The notes under the pieces: model-generated | The model's database searches: none | The model's input: only the letters and a program-made list of their open reading frames with translations | What the model was told of the DNA's origin: nothing | Program-made: the position numbers and the translations under genes | Assembly (NCBI RefSeq): GCF_001458215.1 | Contig: NZ_CYTW01000004.1 | Location: 310,001 to 374,000, forward strand | Direction: 5' to 3' | DNA length: 64,000 bases | DNA from: Shimia thalassica | Lineage (GTDB): Bacteria; Pseudomonadota; Alphaproteobacteria; Rhodobacterales; Rhodobacteraceae | Shown here: one piece after another, positions 8,819 to 18,344 of the stretch | Layout: each line of letters opens with the position of its first letter | How positions within the stretch are numbered: position 1 is the first letter of the stretch

Positions 8819-9541
8819 TCAAACCGGTTCGATTGTTGCGGCCTTCATCTTTTCGTAATATGGCAACGCCTGATCCAGAACCGGTTGCAACTCGTGCGGC
8901 ACTTCGGGCAAGGGGCCTTCCGCTCCGGCGAAGCCGGTTGAATTCCAGACCGCACCGTACCAATGCGACGCCCAGACGCCATCATTGGCGTGACCGCCGG
9001 TGGGCCAGGACAACATATCCGGCGCGAATTCGAGGCCGATCACATCGCAGAGTTTGCGCAACATCCCCTCCGGGTTATCACGGATATCGTGGCTGTCGAT
9101 CACGACTGGGGTCTGTCCCCAGCTTTCGACCAATTCAAACAGTTCGGCCTGCTGACGAAACCCGATATCGTCCAGCACGGGGTTTTCACGTTTGGCCGCG
9201 TAAGAGGCAATCACGCGGGCCGGATGACGGATCAGAAAGACATTGACCACACCACGCATCCAGTCACGCGGCACACCGTCGATCATGTGTTGGGTCATGT
9301 GTTTCTGGTAGAAATGGGGCTTTTGCGCCGGATTAGAGCCTGAAAGTTGCTCGGCAACCGTGGCAGGATCCTGAGGCTGCGAAGCGAGGATTTCGTCACG
9401 CATCGGATGGTCGAGCCCCGTCATCGCCAGATAGGCGGCATAGAAGGGTTCGTCCACCACGGCGCAATCAGACCGGTTGCCAAAGCTGTACATCATCGCC
9501 GTCGACAGGTTGCGCGGGCCGCTCCACATCGCAATCTTCAT
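8819..9541 (-). CDS. Sulfotransferase-like P-loop protein
   Basis: The 240-residue protein begins with a P-loop-like WSGPRNLSTAMM (residues 6-17), matching the 5'-phosphosulfate loop of sulfotransferases, and has FLIRHPARVIASY, resembling the 3'-phosphate motif. It therefore probably binds PAPS or a related nucleotide; the substrate cannot be read from sequence. The ATG overlaps the stop of the upstream class IV aminotransferase (ATGA), so the two are translationally coupled and likely act in one pathway, perhaps on an amino acid-derived molecule (inference). The domain is compact and complete for the family. Confidence 0.83.
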   Translation of the reverse strand: MKIAMWSGPRNLSTAMMYSFGNRSDCAVVDEPFYAAYLAMTGLDHPMRDEILASQPQDPATVAEQLSGSNPAQKPHFYQKHMTQHMIDGVPRDWMRGVVNVFLIRHPARVIASYAAKRENPVLDDIGFRQQAELFELVESWGQTPVVIDSHDIRDNPEGMLRKLCDVIGLEFAPDMLSWPTGGHANDGVWASHWYGAVWNSTGFAGAEGPLPEVPHELQPVLDQALPYYEKMKAATIEPV

Positions 9542-10449
9542 TGTTGTGCGTCCTGTTCGACCAGCTTTTTATAGAGGTCACGGATGCGCAGGGTCATCGG
9601 GCCCATGTCGCCTGTTCCGATCTGGCGGCCATCGACCTCGCCCACGGGTGTCTGTGCCCCGAATGTTCCGGTCAGAAAGGCCTCGTCTGCGCCGTAAGTG
9701 TCAACAAGAGAATAGTTCCGCTCGAACACGGGGATGCCATCTGCGCGGCAAACGTCGATCACCTTTTGGCGGGTGATGCCGTTCATGCAGTAATCCCCTG
9801 TCGAGGTCCAAACCGCACCTTTGCGCACGATAAAGAAGTTGCAGGCGTTTGTGGTGTTCACAAAGCCGTTCACGTCGAGCATCAACCCCTCATCCGCCCC
9901 GGCCTTTTCCGCAGCGATACAGGCCAGAATGCAGTTCAGTTTGGAATGCGAGTTCAGCTTTGGGTCCTGCGTCATCGGCAGGCCGCGGATATGAGGCACG
10001 GTCGCAAGGCGGATTGGGCGGGGAATCGAGGGTTTCGAGTGTTCCATGATGATGGTGATCGTCGGCCCCTGTTGTGACAGGCCGGGATGTTGGAACGGGC
10101 GCGTTTTTACACCACGGGTCACCATAAGACGGGCATGCGCATTCGTGGTCATACCATTTGCCGCGCGGGTATCTTCAATCGCTTGCTTCATGGCGTCGGG
10201 GGTTATGCCGATATCAAGGTCGATGGCTTTGGCGGCCTCGAACAGGCGATCCATATGTTCGTCGAGAAATGCCCAGTGACCTTCATAAAGGCGCAGCCCT
10301 TCCCAGACACCATCCCCCAGCATGAATCCCGAGTCATATACACTCACCACGGCTTCGGCTTTTGGTACAACCTTGCCATTCAGATAGATAAGGATGTCTT
10401 CGTTTCGGGCATCTTCCTGAGCCTGATGTGTAGTGACATGATCTGTCAT
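9538..10449 (-). CDS. Class IV (fold-type IV) PLP aminotransferase
   Basis: This protein is related to branched-chain and D-amino acid aminotransferases (IlvE/Dat) and aminodeoxychorismate lyase; the substrate is not settled by motifs. Over 303 residues it shows IYLNGKVV, VSVYDSGFMLGDGVWEGLRL, a PLP-lysine region DPKLNSHSKLN, GADEGLMLDVNGFVNTT and NGITRQKVIDV. The start at 10449 is preceded by GAGGGAC; upstream in-frame codons lack this. It is first in a two-gene operon with the sulfotransferase-like gene. The pair is divergent from msrA, with about 150 bases between. Confidence 0.9.
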   Translation of the reverse strand: MTDHVTTHQAQEDARNEDILIYLNGKVVPKAEAVVSVYDSGFMLGDGVWEGLRLYEGHWAFLDEHMDRLFEAAKAIDLDIGITPDAMKQAIEDTRAANGMTTNAHARLMVTRGVKTRPFQHPGLSQQGPTITIIMEHSKPSIPRPIRLATVPHIRGLPMTQDPKLNSHSKLNCILACIAAEKAGADEGLMLDVNGFVNTTNACNFFIVRKGAVWTSTGDYCMNGITRQKVIDVCRADGIPVFERNYSLVDTYGADEAFLTGTFGAQTPVGEVDGRQIGTGDMGPMTLRIRDLYKKLVEQDAQQ

Positions 10450-10598
10450 GGGGTCCCTCGCTTTTTCGGGCACGCTAGATGCGGGTGTGCGACTTTCCAA
10501 GAGGTAAAATCTCCTCACCAAGCTGTGACATTTCCTTTCATGTGGTTGTGCCGGTCAAAGAAGCGGATCAATCATGGTTCAGGTTTGGAGGGCAAAAC

Positions 10599-11255
10599 AT
10601 GCACCGTATTCTGAAAGTGAACCCTATTTTTCTGGCAGTCCTGATTACATTGGGTGTGATGGCCCATGGGTCACGGGCGCAGGCAGCGACGGATACTCTT
10701 GTTGTGGCAGGGGGATGTTTCTGGTGTGTGGAAAGTGACTTTGAAGGTGTAAAGGGCGTCAAATCTGCCGTGTCCGGATATACGGGCGGGTCAACAAAAA
10801 ACCCGACATACAAAGACGTCACGCGCGGTGGATCAGGCCACTATGAGGCCGTCAAAATCTCTTATGACCCAAACGTAGTGACAGTCGACCATCTGTTGAG
10901 CCTGTTTTTCAGATCCGTAGACCCGACAGATGCCGGCGGTCAGTTTTGTGATCGCGGAGACAGCTATCGCACCGCGATTTTCGTCTCTAACAAGGCGGAA
11001 AAGGCAGCAGCAGAAGCGGCAAAACAAGACGCGCAGGCCGCATTGGGCAAGACAGTTGTCACCCCGATCCTGCCCAAAGCAAAGTTCTATAAGGCAGAAG
11101 ATTACCATCAGGACTACTATAAGGGCACAAACATCGTCATCACGCGCTTTGGCCCCAAACGCCAGTCCGAGGCTTATAAACGCTATCGCAAAGCCTGTGG
11201 TCGGGATGCCCGTGTGAAACAGCTTTGGGGCAACGAGGCACCCTTTACACACTAA
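10599..11255 (+). CDS. msrA: Periplasmic peptide methionine sulfoxide reductase A
   Basis: Reduces the S epimer of methionine sulfoxide in proteins. Residues 1-30 form a signal peptide (hydrophobic PIFLAVLITLGVMA, then an Ala-rich cleavage site), which places the enzyme in the periplasm. The catalytic motif GGCFWC follows, with Cys40 as the expected nucleophile, then the usual SGYTGG, HYEAVKISYDP and YKAEDYHQDYY segments. At 218 residues it is typical for MsrA with a signal. ATG 10599 is chosen for the GGAGGG just upstream and because the signal peptide starts there. No msrB is nearby. Confidence 0.95.
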   Translation: MHRILKVNPIFLAVLITLGVMAHGSRAQAATDTLVVAGGCFWCVESDFEGVKGVKSAVSGYTGGSTKNPTYKDVTRGGSGHYEAVKISYDPNVVTVDHLLSLFFRSVDPTDAGGQFCDRGDSYRTAIFVSNKAEKAAAEAAKQDAQAALGKTVVTPILPKAKFYKAEDYHQDYYKGTNIVITRFGPKRQSEAYKRYRKACGRDARVKQLWGNEAPFTH

Positions 11256-11263
11256 AGGGGTGC
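11238..11263 (+). terminator. Hairpin over the msrA stop codon
   Basis: GCACCCTTT and AAAGGGGTGC can pair with one bulged base around a seven-base loop that includes the end of msrA. There is no T run, so its use as an intrinsic terminator between the convergent msrA and kinase genes is only possible. Confidence 0.3.
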
Positions 11264-11267
11264 GGAC

Positions 11268-12140
11268 CTAGAAACGGGCGTCCTGCACGTCTTTCAGGTC
11301 TGGAATAACATCCGCGGTGCCGTGCCGTGTCACCATAAGAGCGGCAGCGCGAACAGCCAGAGAAATGGATTGCTCAAGCGAGTGGCCCCGATCCAGACCC
11401 GCCGCGATATAGCCGGCAAAGGTGTCGCCAGCGCCCGTTGTATCCACCGGAGTGACCTGCGGCGCGCCAAACTCCTGAACCTGTCCAGTCATGTTATCCA
11501 TGAGAACACAGCCCTTGGCACCCAAGGTTGTGATGACTTTGAGGTTCGTACCCTCACCAATGGGGCGGCCAGTGGCGTCGCGGTGCTGTCTGGCTTCGAC
11601 CTCGTTCAGAATAACAAGGTCGGCAAAGGAAATGACCTCTTCCAGAGCCGATGTCTCATACGGGGCGGGACAGCAAATCACGCGCATTCCAAGGCTTTTG
11701 GCGGTCTCGGCGGCATAGCGTTGTCCGTTGGTTTCATTCTGAAACATTAGGGTTCCACCGGCGGCGGCTTCGGACAGGACCAGACCAATCTGTTGATCTG
11801 TGATGCATCGATTTGTGCCGGGATAGAGCACAATTGCGTTTTCTCCTGCGGCATCCACGTTGATGATGGCATGACCGGTTGGGGTATCAAGACGTGCAAT
11901 TGCACGGGTGTCGACGCCATACTCCATCAAGCGATCCACCATCCATCCACCGTCAGGGCCAACCGCCCCGATATGGCGCACATGGGCCCCCGCACGTGCG
12001 GCAGCGACAGACATGTTAGCGCCTTTGCCACCCAGCCCTTTGCCCAGAGATGTTGCGGCAAGGGTTTCACCCGCAGCAGGCAAATGCGGCACCGCATAGA
12101 AATAATCAGCGTTGATCGAGCCGAGATTGTAGATCGTCAT
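11268..12140 (-). CDS. PfkB-family carbohydrate kinase (ribokinase-like)
   Basis: ATP-dependent sugar kinase of the ribokinase family, 290 residues. It shows the N-terminal substrate-site GKGLGGKGANMSVAAARAG and the C-terminal DTTGAGDTFAGY, where Asp239 is the expected catalytic base and GAG the anion hole. Ribokinase (RbsK) is the nearest name, but adenosine or other sugar substrates cannot be excluded because no sugar transporter or catabolic genes are beside it. A terminator for the upstream maeB gene lies just before its start, so it is probably transcribed separately. Confidence 0.88.
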   Translation of the reverse strand: MTIYNLGSINADYFYAVPHLPAAGETLAATSLGKGLGGKGANMSVAAARAGAHVRHIGAVGPDGGWMVDRLMEYGVDTRAIARLDTPTGHAIINVDAAGENAIVLYPGTNRCITDQQIGLVLSEAAAGGTLMFQNETNGQRYAAETAKSLGMRVICCPAPYETSALEEVISFADLVILNEVEARQHRDATGRPIGEGTNLKVITTLGAKGCVLMDNMTGQVQEFGAPQVTPVDTTGAGDTFAGYIAAGLDRGHSLEQSISLAVRAAALMVTRHGTADVIPDLKDVQDARF

Positions 12141-12149
12141 GAGAAGCGT

Positions 12150-12188
12150 CCAAAAGAAAGCGGGCCGGACAAGATTGCCCGACCCGCG
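12150..12188 (-). terminator. Terminator after maeB
   Basis: On the minus strand a nine-base stem (GCGGGTCGG with CCGGCCCGC, one G-U pair) with a ten-base loop is followed by TTTCTTTT. It ends the maeB transcript before the kinase gene starts. Confidence 0.72.
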
Positions 12189-12213
12189 TAAAACATCAAG
12201 GCTGATGCGTGGT

Positions 12214-14469
12214 TTAGCCCACCTTGCACGCAGCGAGGATTGCCATGTTCAGAATGTCGTTTGCTGTCGACCCTGTTGAACAGATCTGGATCGATTGATC
12301 CACACCCGCCAAAATTGGACCGATGACCGTCGCGCCCGCCATTTCCTGCATCAACTTGGTCGAAATCGATGCCGAGTGGCGTGCCGGGACAACCAGAATG
12401 TTTGCCGGACCTGTCAGACGCTGGAAAGGATAGCTTTCCTGCGCCTTTGGGTTCAGCGCCACATCCACAGTCATTTCACCTTCGTACTCGAAATCGACAC
12501 CGCGTCGATCCAGAACTTTGGGCGCAAGATGCATCTTTTCGGCGCGCTCGGACACGGGATAGCCAAAGGTCGAGAAGCTGACAAAGGCCACGCGCGGTTC
12601 GAGACCGATGTGACGGGCCACGCCAGCGGCGCGCTCCGCAATGTTGCCCAAGTCTTCTTCGTTTGGCCATTCATGGACCAGCGTATCCGCGACAAGAACG
12701 ATACGGCCATTGTGCAAGAGAGCGGTGACACCAACGGCACCGTGTTCCGCATCGGCATCAAACACGTGATTTACCAATTGCAAAACATGCGCGGATTTCC
12801 GGGTTGCGCCAGTCACAAGCGCATCGCCGTGGCCGTGTTGCAGCATCAAGGATGCAAACACATGGCGGTCACGCGCGGCAAGTTTGAACACGTCGTGACG
12901 GTCAAAACCCTTACGCTGAAGGCGGCTGTACAAGAAATCAACGTAAGTCTCGAGATGGCGTGTGTTCTTGGCGTTCACCACTTCGATCTCGCGGACGGCG
13001 TCCCCAAGACCGGCTTCTTCAAGCTTGCGTTTGACATCTTCTTCACGACCGACAACCAGAGCTTTGCCAAGGCCTGACCGTTGATAGGTGACCGCAGCCC
13101 GCAAAACGCGTGGATCGTCGCCTTCGGCAAAGATCATGCGCGCCTGTGCATTTCGTGCGCGTGCATTCAGCCCACGCAGGATAGACGCGGTTGGGTCCAT
13201 GCGGGATTTTAGGTTTTCCTGATAACCATCCATGTCGATGATCGGGCGCCGTGCAACACCGGTGTCCATGCCAGCCTTGGCAACGGCTGGCGGAATACGG
13301 TGGATCAGACGCGGATCAAACGGTGTTGGAATGATGTAATCGCGGCCAAACGAGAGTTTGCGACCATAGGCCATGGCAACTTCATCCGGCACATCTTCGC
13401 GTGCGAGTTCGGCAAGCGCCTCTGCGCAGGCGATCTTCATTTCGTCGTTGATGGCCCGTGCGTGGATGTCCAGCGCACCGCGGAACAGGTATGGGAAACC
13501 CAGCACGTTGTTGACCTGGTTTGGATAGTCCGAACGACCTGTTGCGACGATGGCGTCTGCGCGAATGGCATGCGCCTCTTCGGGGGTGATTTCCGGATCT
13601 GGGTTCGCCATGGCAAAAATCACGGGATCATCAGCCATCGAGGCAACCATATCAGCCGTCACCGCACCCTTAACCGAAACGCCAAGAAACACATCGGCGT
13701 CTTTCATGGCTTCTTCGAGGGTGCGCAGATCGGTGGCAACGGCGTGTGCCGATTTCCACTGGTTCATACCGGCGGTGCGGCCCTGATAGATCACACCTTT
13801 GGTATCGCAGACGATACAGTTTTCATGGCGCGCACCCATGGATTTCAGCAGTTCGATACAGGCGATCCCTGCGGCCCCTGCCCCGTTCAGCACGATTTTG
13901 CAGTCTTCGATCTTTTTGCCCGAGATCGTCAGCGCGTTCAAAAGACCCGCAGCACAGATCACGGCAGTGCCGTGTTGATCATCGTGGAAGACGGGAATGT
14001 CCATTTCTTCCTTGAGGCGCTGCTCGATGATGAAGCACTCGGGGGCTTTGATATCTTCGAGGTTGATGCCACCAAAGGTGGGGCCCATCAAACGCACGGC
14101 ATTACAGAAGGCGTCCGGATCTTCAGTGTCGAGTTCGATATCAATCGAGTTCACATCCGCAAACCGTTTGAAAAGGACCGACTTGCCCTCCATCACCGGT
14201 TTCGAGCCCAGCGCGCCAAGGTTACCAAGACCCAGAACAGCCGTACCGTTCGAGATCACGGCAACGAGGTTGCCTTTGTTGGTATAATCATACGCAAGCG
14301 CAGGGTTCTCGGCGATCGCCTCACATGGCACGGCGACACCCGGAGAATAAGCCAGCGACAGGTCGCGCTGTGTGGTCATCGGGACCGTTGCCTTGATCTC
14401 GAACTTGCCGGGAGTCGGCTCGAGGTGGAAGGCAAGTGCCTCTTCTGCGGTGACTTTGGTCTTTGCCAT
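12214..14469 (-). CDS. maeB: NADP-dependent malic enzyme with phosphotransacetylase-like domain
   Basis: Oxidative decarboxylation of malate to pyruvate, linking the TCA cycle to gluconeogenesis and NADPH supply. The 751-residue protein has an N-terminal malic enzyme domain (AYSPGVAVPC, FHDDQHGTAVI, NAD(P)-binding LNGAGAAGIACIEL, FAMANPDPEI) over about 1-430. A C-terminal phosphate acetyltransferase-like domain fills the rest; in this family it is regulatory and not catalytic. The start at 14469 is set by GGAGG upstream; an earlier in-frame codon (14538) lacks a site. It is divergent from mutS. Confidence 0.95.
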   Translation of the reverse strand: MAKTKVTAEEALAFHLEPTPGKFEIKATVPMTTQRDLSLAYSPGVAVPCEAIAENPALAYDYTNKGNLVAVISNGTAVLGLGNLGALGSKPVMEGKSVLFKRFADVNSIDIELDTEDPDAFCNAVRLMGPTFGGINLEDIKAPECFIIEQRLKEEMDIPVFHDDQHGTAVICAAGLLNALTISGKKIEDCKIVLNGAGAAGIACIELLKSMGARHENCIVCDTKGVIYQGRTAGMNQWKSAHAVATDLRTLEEAMKDADVFLGVSVKGAVTADMVASMADDPVIFAMANPDPEITPEEAHAIRADAIVATGRSDYPNQVNNVLGFPYLFRGALDIHARAINDEMKIACAEALAELAREDVPDEVAMAYGRKLSFGRDYIIPTPFDPRLIHRIPPAVAKAGMDTGVARRPIIDMDGYQENLKSRMDPTASILRGLNARARNAQARMIFAEGDDPRVLRAAVTYQRSGLGKALVVGREEDVKRKLEEAGLGDAVREIEVVNAKNTRHLETYVDFLYSRLQRKGFDRHDVFKLAARDRHVFASLMLQHGHGDALVTGATRKSAHVLQLVNHVFDADAEHGAVGVTALLHNGRIVLVADTLVHEWPNEEDLGNIAERAAGVARHIGLEPRVAFVSFSTFGYPVSERAEKMHLAPKVLDRRGVDFEYEGEMTVDVALNPKAQESYPFQRLTGPANILVVPARHSASISTKLMQEMAGATVIGPILAGVDQSIQICSTGSTANDILNMAILAACKVG

Positions 14470-14604
14470 TTTCAGGGTTTCCTCCGGATAGCTAGCCGCC
14501 TCATAGCGCAGGCGGTTTAATGTCACAACCAAAAGCACTTTCGCCTTTCGCCGCAGGGCCTGATTTTGTTAAGTCATGAGGCCAAATCAGGGGGAAATTC
14601 GACC

Positions 14605-17250
14605 GTGAGCGCAGCAAAGCCAGCCGTTACACCGATGATGGCACAATATCTCGAGATCAAAGCGGACCACCCCGATGCTTTGTTGTTTTACCGCATGGGT
14701 GATTTTTACGAGATGTTCTTTGATGATGCCGTCGCCGCGGCCGAAGCTTTGGACATTGCGTTAACCAAGCGTGGCAAGCACGAAGGATCGGAAATTCCGA
14801 TGTGCGGTGTACCCCATCATGCGGCCGAGGGATATTTCCTGACCCTGATCCGCAAGGGGTTTCGAGTCGCGGTCTGTGAACAGATGGAAAGCCCTGCCGA
14901 GGCCAAGAAGCGTGGCTATAAGGCCGTGGTCAAACGGGAAGTGGTGCGTTTGGTGACACCTGGCACGCTCACCGAAGATTCCCTGCTTGATGCGCGGCGG
15001 CACAACTTTTTGGCGGCCTATGTGCAGGTCCGCGACGAAGCCGCGCTGGCCTGGGTCGATATTTCGACGGGCAGCTTGCACGTTATGCCGATCACCCCGG
15101 TCCGTCTTGGGGCAGAACTGGCGCGCCTTGCCCCATCCGAGATGTTGATCGCAGAGGGTTCAGAGTCTGATTTGGCTGAAACAGTCTCTGATATGGGCGT
15201 TCCACTGACCCCTGTTTCACGTGGATCACTTGATTCCACCTCGGCCGAAAAAAGGGTTTCGGGCCTCTTCAAAACCAACTCTTTGGCGGCGTTCGGAGCG
15301 TTTGAGCGCGCTGAAATTGGCGCGCTTGGGGCGATTGTCGATTATCTGGAGCTGACGCAGAAAGGTAAAATTCCGATCTTGCGGCCGCCGCAACGAGAAG
15401 CGGTTGGAGGCACAATGCAAATTGATGCCGCAACGCGTCGGAACCTCGAACTGACACACGCGCTTTCTGGTGGCAAAGCGGGATCGTTGCTTAGCACGAT
15501 TGATCGCACCGTGACCGCAGGCGGCGCGCGTCTTCTTGAACGTCGGGTGTCTTCGCCATCCATGTCGCTTGATACCGTGCTGGGCCGGCTGGATGCGGTG
15601 ACTTACTTTTACGAAAACCGCAGCGCCGCAACAGAGCTGCGCGAGAGCCTGAAGCGTGTGCCGGATCTGGACCGCGCCCTGTCACGCCTATCTTTGGATC
15701 GCGGCGGTCCTCGAGACCTCGCCGCGGTTCGAAATGGCCTGTCTCAAGCAGAACAAATCACGGAGACCGCGCAGTTTGACGCGCTTCCTGCGTTGCTTCG
15801 GGATGCATTGAAAAATCTTGAAGGGCACGCCGACCTCAATGATCTTCTGGATCAGGCGCTGGTGTCCGAGCCCCCCCTTCTTGCGCGTGATGGCGGTTTC
15901 ATTGCCCCCGGTTTTGATGAAGACCTTGATGAAAGCAGGCGTCTTCGTGATGAGGGGCGCGGCGTGATTGCAGCGATGCAGGCGCAATACAGTGAACAAA
16001 CCGGCATTCAGGCGCTCAAGATCAAGCACAACAATGTTCTGGGGTATTTCATCGAAACCACGGCCAAACATGCCGAGACCATGATGTCAGCGCCCCTGTC
16101 GGAAACCTTTATTCACCGACAAACCACCGCCAATCAGGTGCGTTTTACCACGGTTGAGCTGAGCGAGATGGAAACCAAAATCCTGAACGCGGGCAACCGG
16201 TCGCTCGAGATTGAAAAGGGGTTCTTTGAAACACTGCGTCAGGCTGTTCTGAAAAATGCAGGGCCTATTGCGGCCACGGCGCGGGCATTGGCAGAATTTG
16301 ACCTGAGCACCGCGTTGGCAGATCTTGCCATTGGCGAGAACTGGACACGTGCCGAGGTCAACAACAGCCGGGATTTTCATATCCAAGGCGGGCGCCACCC
16401 TGTTGTTGAGGCTGCGTTGCGCCAGCAAGGCGGACAGCCGTTTGTTGCCAATGATTGCGATTTGTCAGGTGGAACCGAAAGCAGCATTTGGCTGTTAACA
16501 GGTCCTAACATGGCGGGTAAGTCGACTTTCTTGCGGCAAAACGCATTGATTGCGCTGCTTGCGCAGATGGGAAGCTATGTTCCGGCAACGCAGGCCCGTA
16601 TTGGTCTTGTGTCGCAATTGTTCAGCCGTGTTGGCGCGTCAGACGATCTCGCGCGCGGACGGTCGACGTTTATGGTCGAGATGGTGGAAACTGCTGCGAT
16701 CCTCAATCAGGCAGACGATCGCGCCCTTGTTATCCTTGATGAGATTGGTCGCGGCACGGCAACCTATGACGGCCTGTCTATCGCATGGGCCACGCTGGAA
16801 CATCTGCACGAGGTGAACCAATCTCGCGCCCTGTTCGCCACCCATTATCATGAGATGACCGCTCTTTCCGAAAAGCTGGATCATGTGGACAACGCCACCG
16901 TTGCGGTCAAGGAGTGGGATGGGGAAGTTATCTTTCTGCACGAGGTTCGCAAAGGCGCCGCTGACCGGTCTTATGGTGTGCAGGTTGCACAGCTTGCCGG
17001 ACTGCCGCCCGCAGTTGTGAACCGCGCACGAGAAGTCCTCGACCAGTTGGAAAAGAACGAACGCGAGGGACCGGCACAAAAGGCATTGATCGACGACCTG
17101 CCCCTGTTTGCAGCCAGCCCCGCACCGCAACCCGTGGCACCTAGTGGTCCGTCGGAAGTGGAAGAGTTATTGGACACCATCCTGCCGGATGAGCTTAGCC
17201 CACGCGAAGCCCTCCAGATTCTTTATGAACTAAAAGATAAGCGCGGCTGA
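14605..17250 (+). CDS. mutS: DNA mismatch repair protein MutS
   Basis: Recognises base mismatches and small loops and starts mismatch repair with MutL. In 881 residues it has the N-terminal mismatch-binding domain with the Phe-x-Glu loop (GDFYEMFFDDA), a connector and core, then the ATPase with Walker A GPNMAGKST and Walker B VILDEIGRGT, followed by FATHYHEM. GTG 14605 is chosen because AGGGGGA lies about nine bases upstream; a TTG at 14566 is a longer alternative. The stop is directly adjacent to the stop of the convergent TPM-domain gene. Confidence 0.97.
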   Translation: MSAAKPAVTPMMAQYLEIKADHPDALLFYRMGDFYEMFFDDAVAAAEALDIALTKRGKHEGSEIPMCGVPHHAAEGYFLTLIRKGFRVAVCEQMESPAEAKKRGYKAVVKREVVRLVTPGTLTEDSLLDARRHNFLAAYVQVRDEAALAWVDISTGSLHVMPITPVRLGAELARLAPSEMLIAEGSESDLAETVSDMGVPLTPVSRGSLDSTSAEKRVSGLFKTNSLAAFGAFERAEIGALGAIVDYLELTQKGKIPILRPPQREAVGGTMQIDAATRRNLELTHALSGGKAGSLLSTIDRTVTAGGARLLERRVSSPSMSLDTVLGRLDAVTYFYENRSAATELRESLKRVPDLDRALSRLSLDRGGPRDLAAVRNGLSQAEQITETAQFDALPALLRDALKNLEGHADLNDLLDQALVSEPPLLARDGGFIAPGFDEDLDESRRLRDEGRGVIAAMQAQYSEQTGIQALKIKHNNVLGYFIETTAKHAETMMSAPLSETFIHRQTTANQVRFTTVELSEMETKILNAGNRSLEIEKGFFETLRQAVLKNAGPIAATARALAEFDLSTALADLAIGENWTRAEVNNSRDFHIQGGRHPVVEAALRQQGGQPFVANDCDLSGGTESSIWLLTGPNMAGKSTFLRQNALIALLAQMGSYVPATQARIGLVSQLFSRVGASDDLARGRSTFMVEMVETAAILNQADDRALVILDEIGRGTATYDGLSIAWATLEHLHEVNQSRALFATHYHEMTALSEKLDHVDNATVAVKEWDGEVIFLHEVRKGAADRSYGVQVAQLAGLPPAVVNRAREVLDQLEKNEREGPAQKALIDDLPLFAASPAPQPVAPSGPSEVEELLDTILPDELSPREALQILYELKDKRG

Positions 17251-18309
17251 TTACCAGCTGCCGCTTGCCCCGCCACCGCTGGACGAGCCACCCCCGAAAG
17301 AAGATGAAGACGACGAGGACGACGTCTTTTTCGGGATGGTACGGGTTACTGAATAATTGTCGTGGCAGTGGTGACAGGTATAGTCGATGCGTTTTCGACC
17401 GGTAGACGAGGTGGTCGCGCTTTCGAGAATGGTTTCGTCACCTTCCAGCGTTTGATATCCACAGCTTCGGCAGGCACCGAACCGTGAAAACCATGATTTA
17501 TAGGCTTCTATCGTGACATGCTGGCAAATTTGGCACTGCCAGACATCGTAATCGATGCTGTCCAACTGCTCTTCGGTGATCTGTCCGGGCTGCAGATGGT
17601 TGTCATCCCAATGTTCATCCAGACGAACCATGTCGGTTTTGTCATAAGGACATTTCCGTGTGTGGTTGCGCTGCCAGCTGCGGAACAGCTTGACGGGGAT
17701 GGCGGCAAAGGGCGCAAGGATGAGCCATATCCAGGCCCCAAGGTTTTCAAGAACCCGCTTTGCACCAGCGAGTGCTTTTTCGGACCCCGACATCTCTGAT
17801 TCACCGGGATAGGCGCCGGTCAGATCACGTATGACCTGATCCACCCCCCTGTTGATGCCCTCGAAATAGGCGTCACTTCGAAACTTCGGTACGATCGTGT
17901 GGTCGATGATGTCCTTCATCGCGTCGTTCTTGGTTGTGCCGTATCCCGACCCCACCTCAATTCGCATGAGACGGTCGTTCACCGCGACAAGCATCAAAAT
18001 GCCGTCATTGCGCTCTGCGTTTCCTACGCCCCATGTGTTGAACAGGCCTGTGGCAAAGGGCTCGATGGCCCCAGCGTGACCGTAATCCGTCATGCTGTGA
18101 ATGGTTACGACGGTAAATTCGATATCGTGCTGCGTGCGCAGGTCTTCCAGTTTATTGCGAATTTCCTGTGCCTGTTCCGTGCTGAACAGGTTGGCAAAGT
18201 CATTCACGTAGACTTCGCTATAATCTGGATAGGTCTGTGCTCTGGCGTGTCCGACGACAAGTAGGGTTGCCAGAACAGCAGCAAAAATTGTTTTGAGAAA
18301 TCCGACCAA
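17251..18309 (-). CDS. TPM-domain membrane protein with zinc-ribbon cysteines and Gly/Ser tail
   Basis: The 352-residue protein has a signal peptide (1-24, ending ARA), then a TPM domain (YgcG/Rv2345-like, VYVNDFANLFS to about residue 170). A hydrophobic segment near 190-210 follows, then four cysteine pairs (KCPYD; CQIC; CRSC; CHHC) that look like zinc ribbons. The C-terminus is a Ser-rich then Gly/Ser tail. TPM proteins are linked to photosystem repair in plants and to membrane-stress functions in bacteria; the exact role here is unknown. It follows hrcA-grpE but is separated from grpE by a terminator. Confidence 0.82.
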   Translation of the reverse strand: MVGFLKTIFAAVLATLLVVGHARAQTYPDYSEVYVNDFANLFSTEQAQEIRNKLEDLRTQHDIEFTVVTIHSMTDYGHAGAIEPFATGLFNTWGVGNAERNDGILMLVAVNDRLMRIEVGSGYGTTKNDAMKDIIDHTIVPKFRSDAYFEGINRGVDQVIRDLTGAYPGESEMSGSEKALAGAKRVLENLGAWIWLILAPFAAIPVKLFRSWQRNHTRKCPYDKTDMVRLDEHWDDNHLQPGQITEEQLDSIDYDVWQCQICQHVTIEAYKSWFSRFGACRSCGYQTLEGDETILESATTSSTGRKRIDYTCHHCHDNYSVTRTIPKKTSSSSSSSSFGGGSSSGGGASGSW

Positions 18310-18310
18310 G

Positions 18311-18338
18311 AAAAAAGCCTCCCGTTGGGGAGGCTTTT
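18311..18338 (-). terminator. Terminator after grpE
   Basis: A perfect nine-base stem (AAGCCTCCC with GGGAGGCTT, four-base loop) reads on the minus strand into a T run. It lies between the grpE stop and the TPM gene start. Confidence 0.85.
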
Positions 18339-18344
18339 ATCAGA

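Noticed and set aside
13300-14520. A 406-codon plus-strand frame across maeB
   Set aside because: It is antisense to a complete malic enzyme gene and shows His- and Arg-rich shadow composition.
15213-15228. Third parS-like sequence in mutS
   Set aside because: TGTTTCACGTGGATCA matches only in the left half and the middle; the right half differs at several bases, and it lies inside coding sequence far from parAB.
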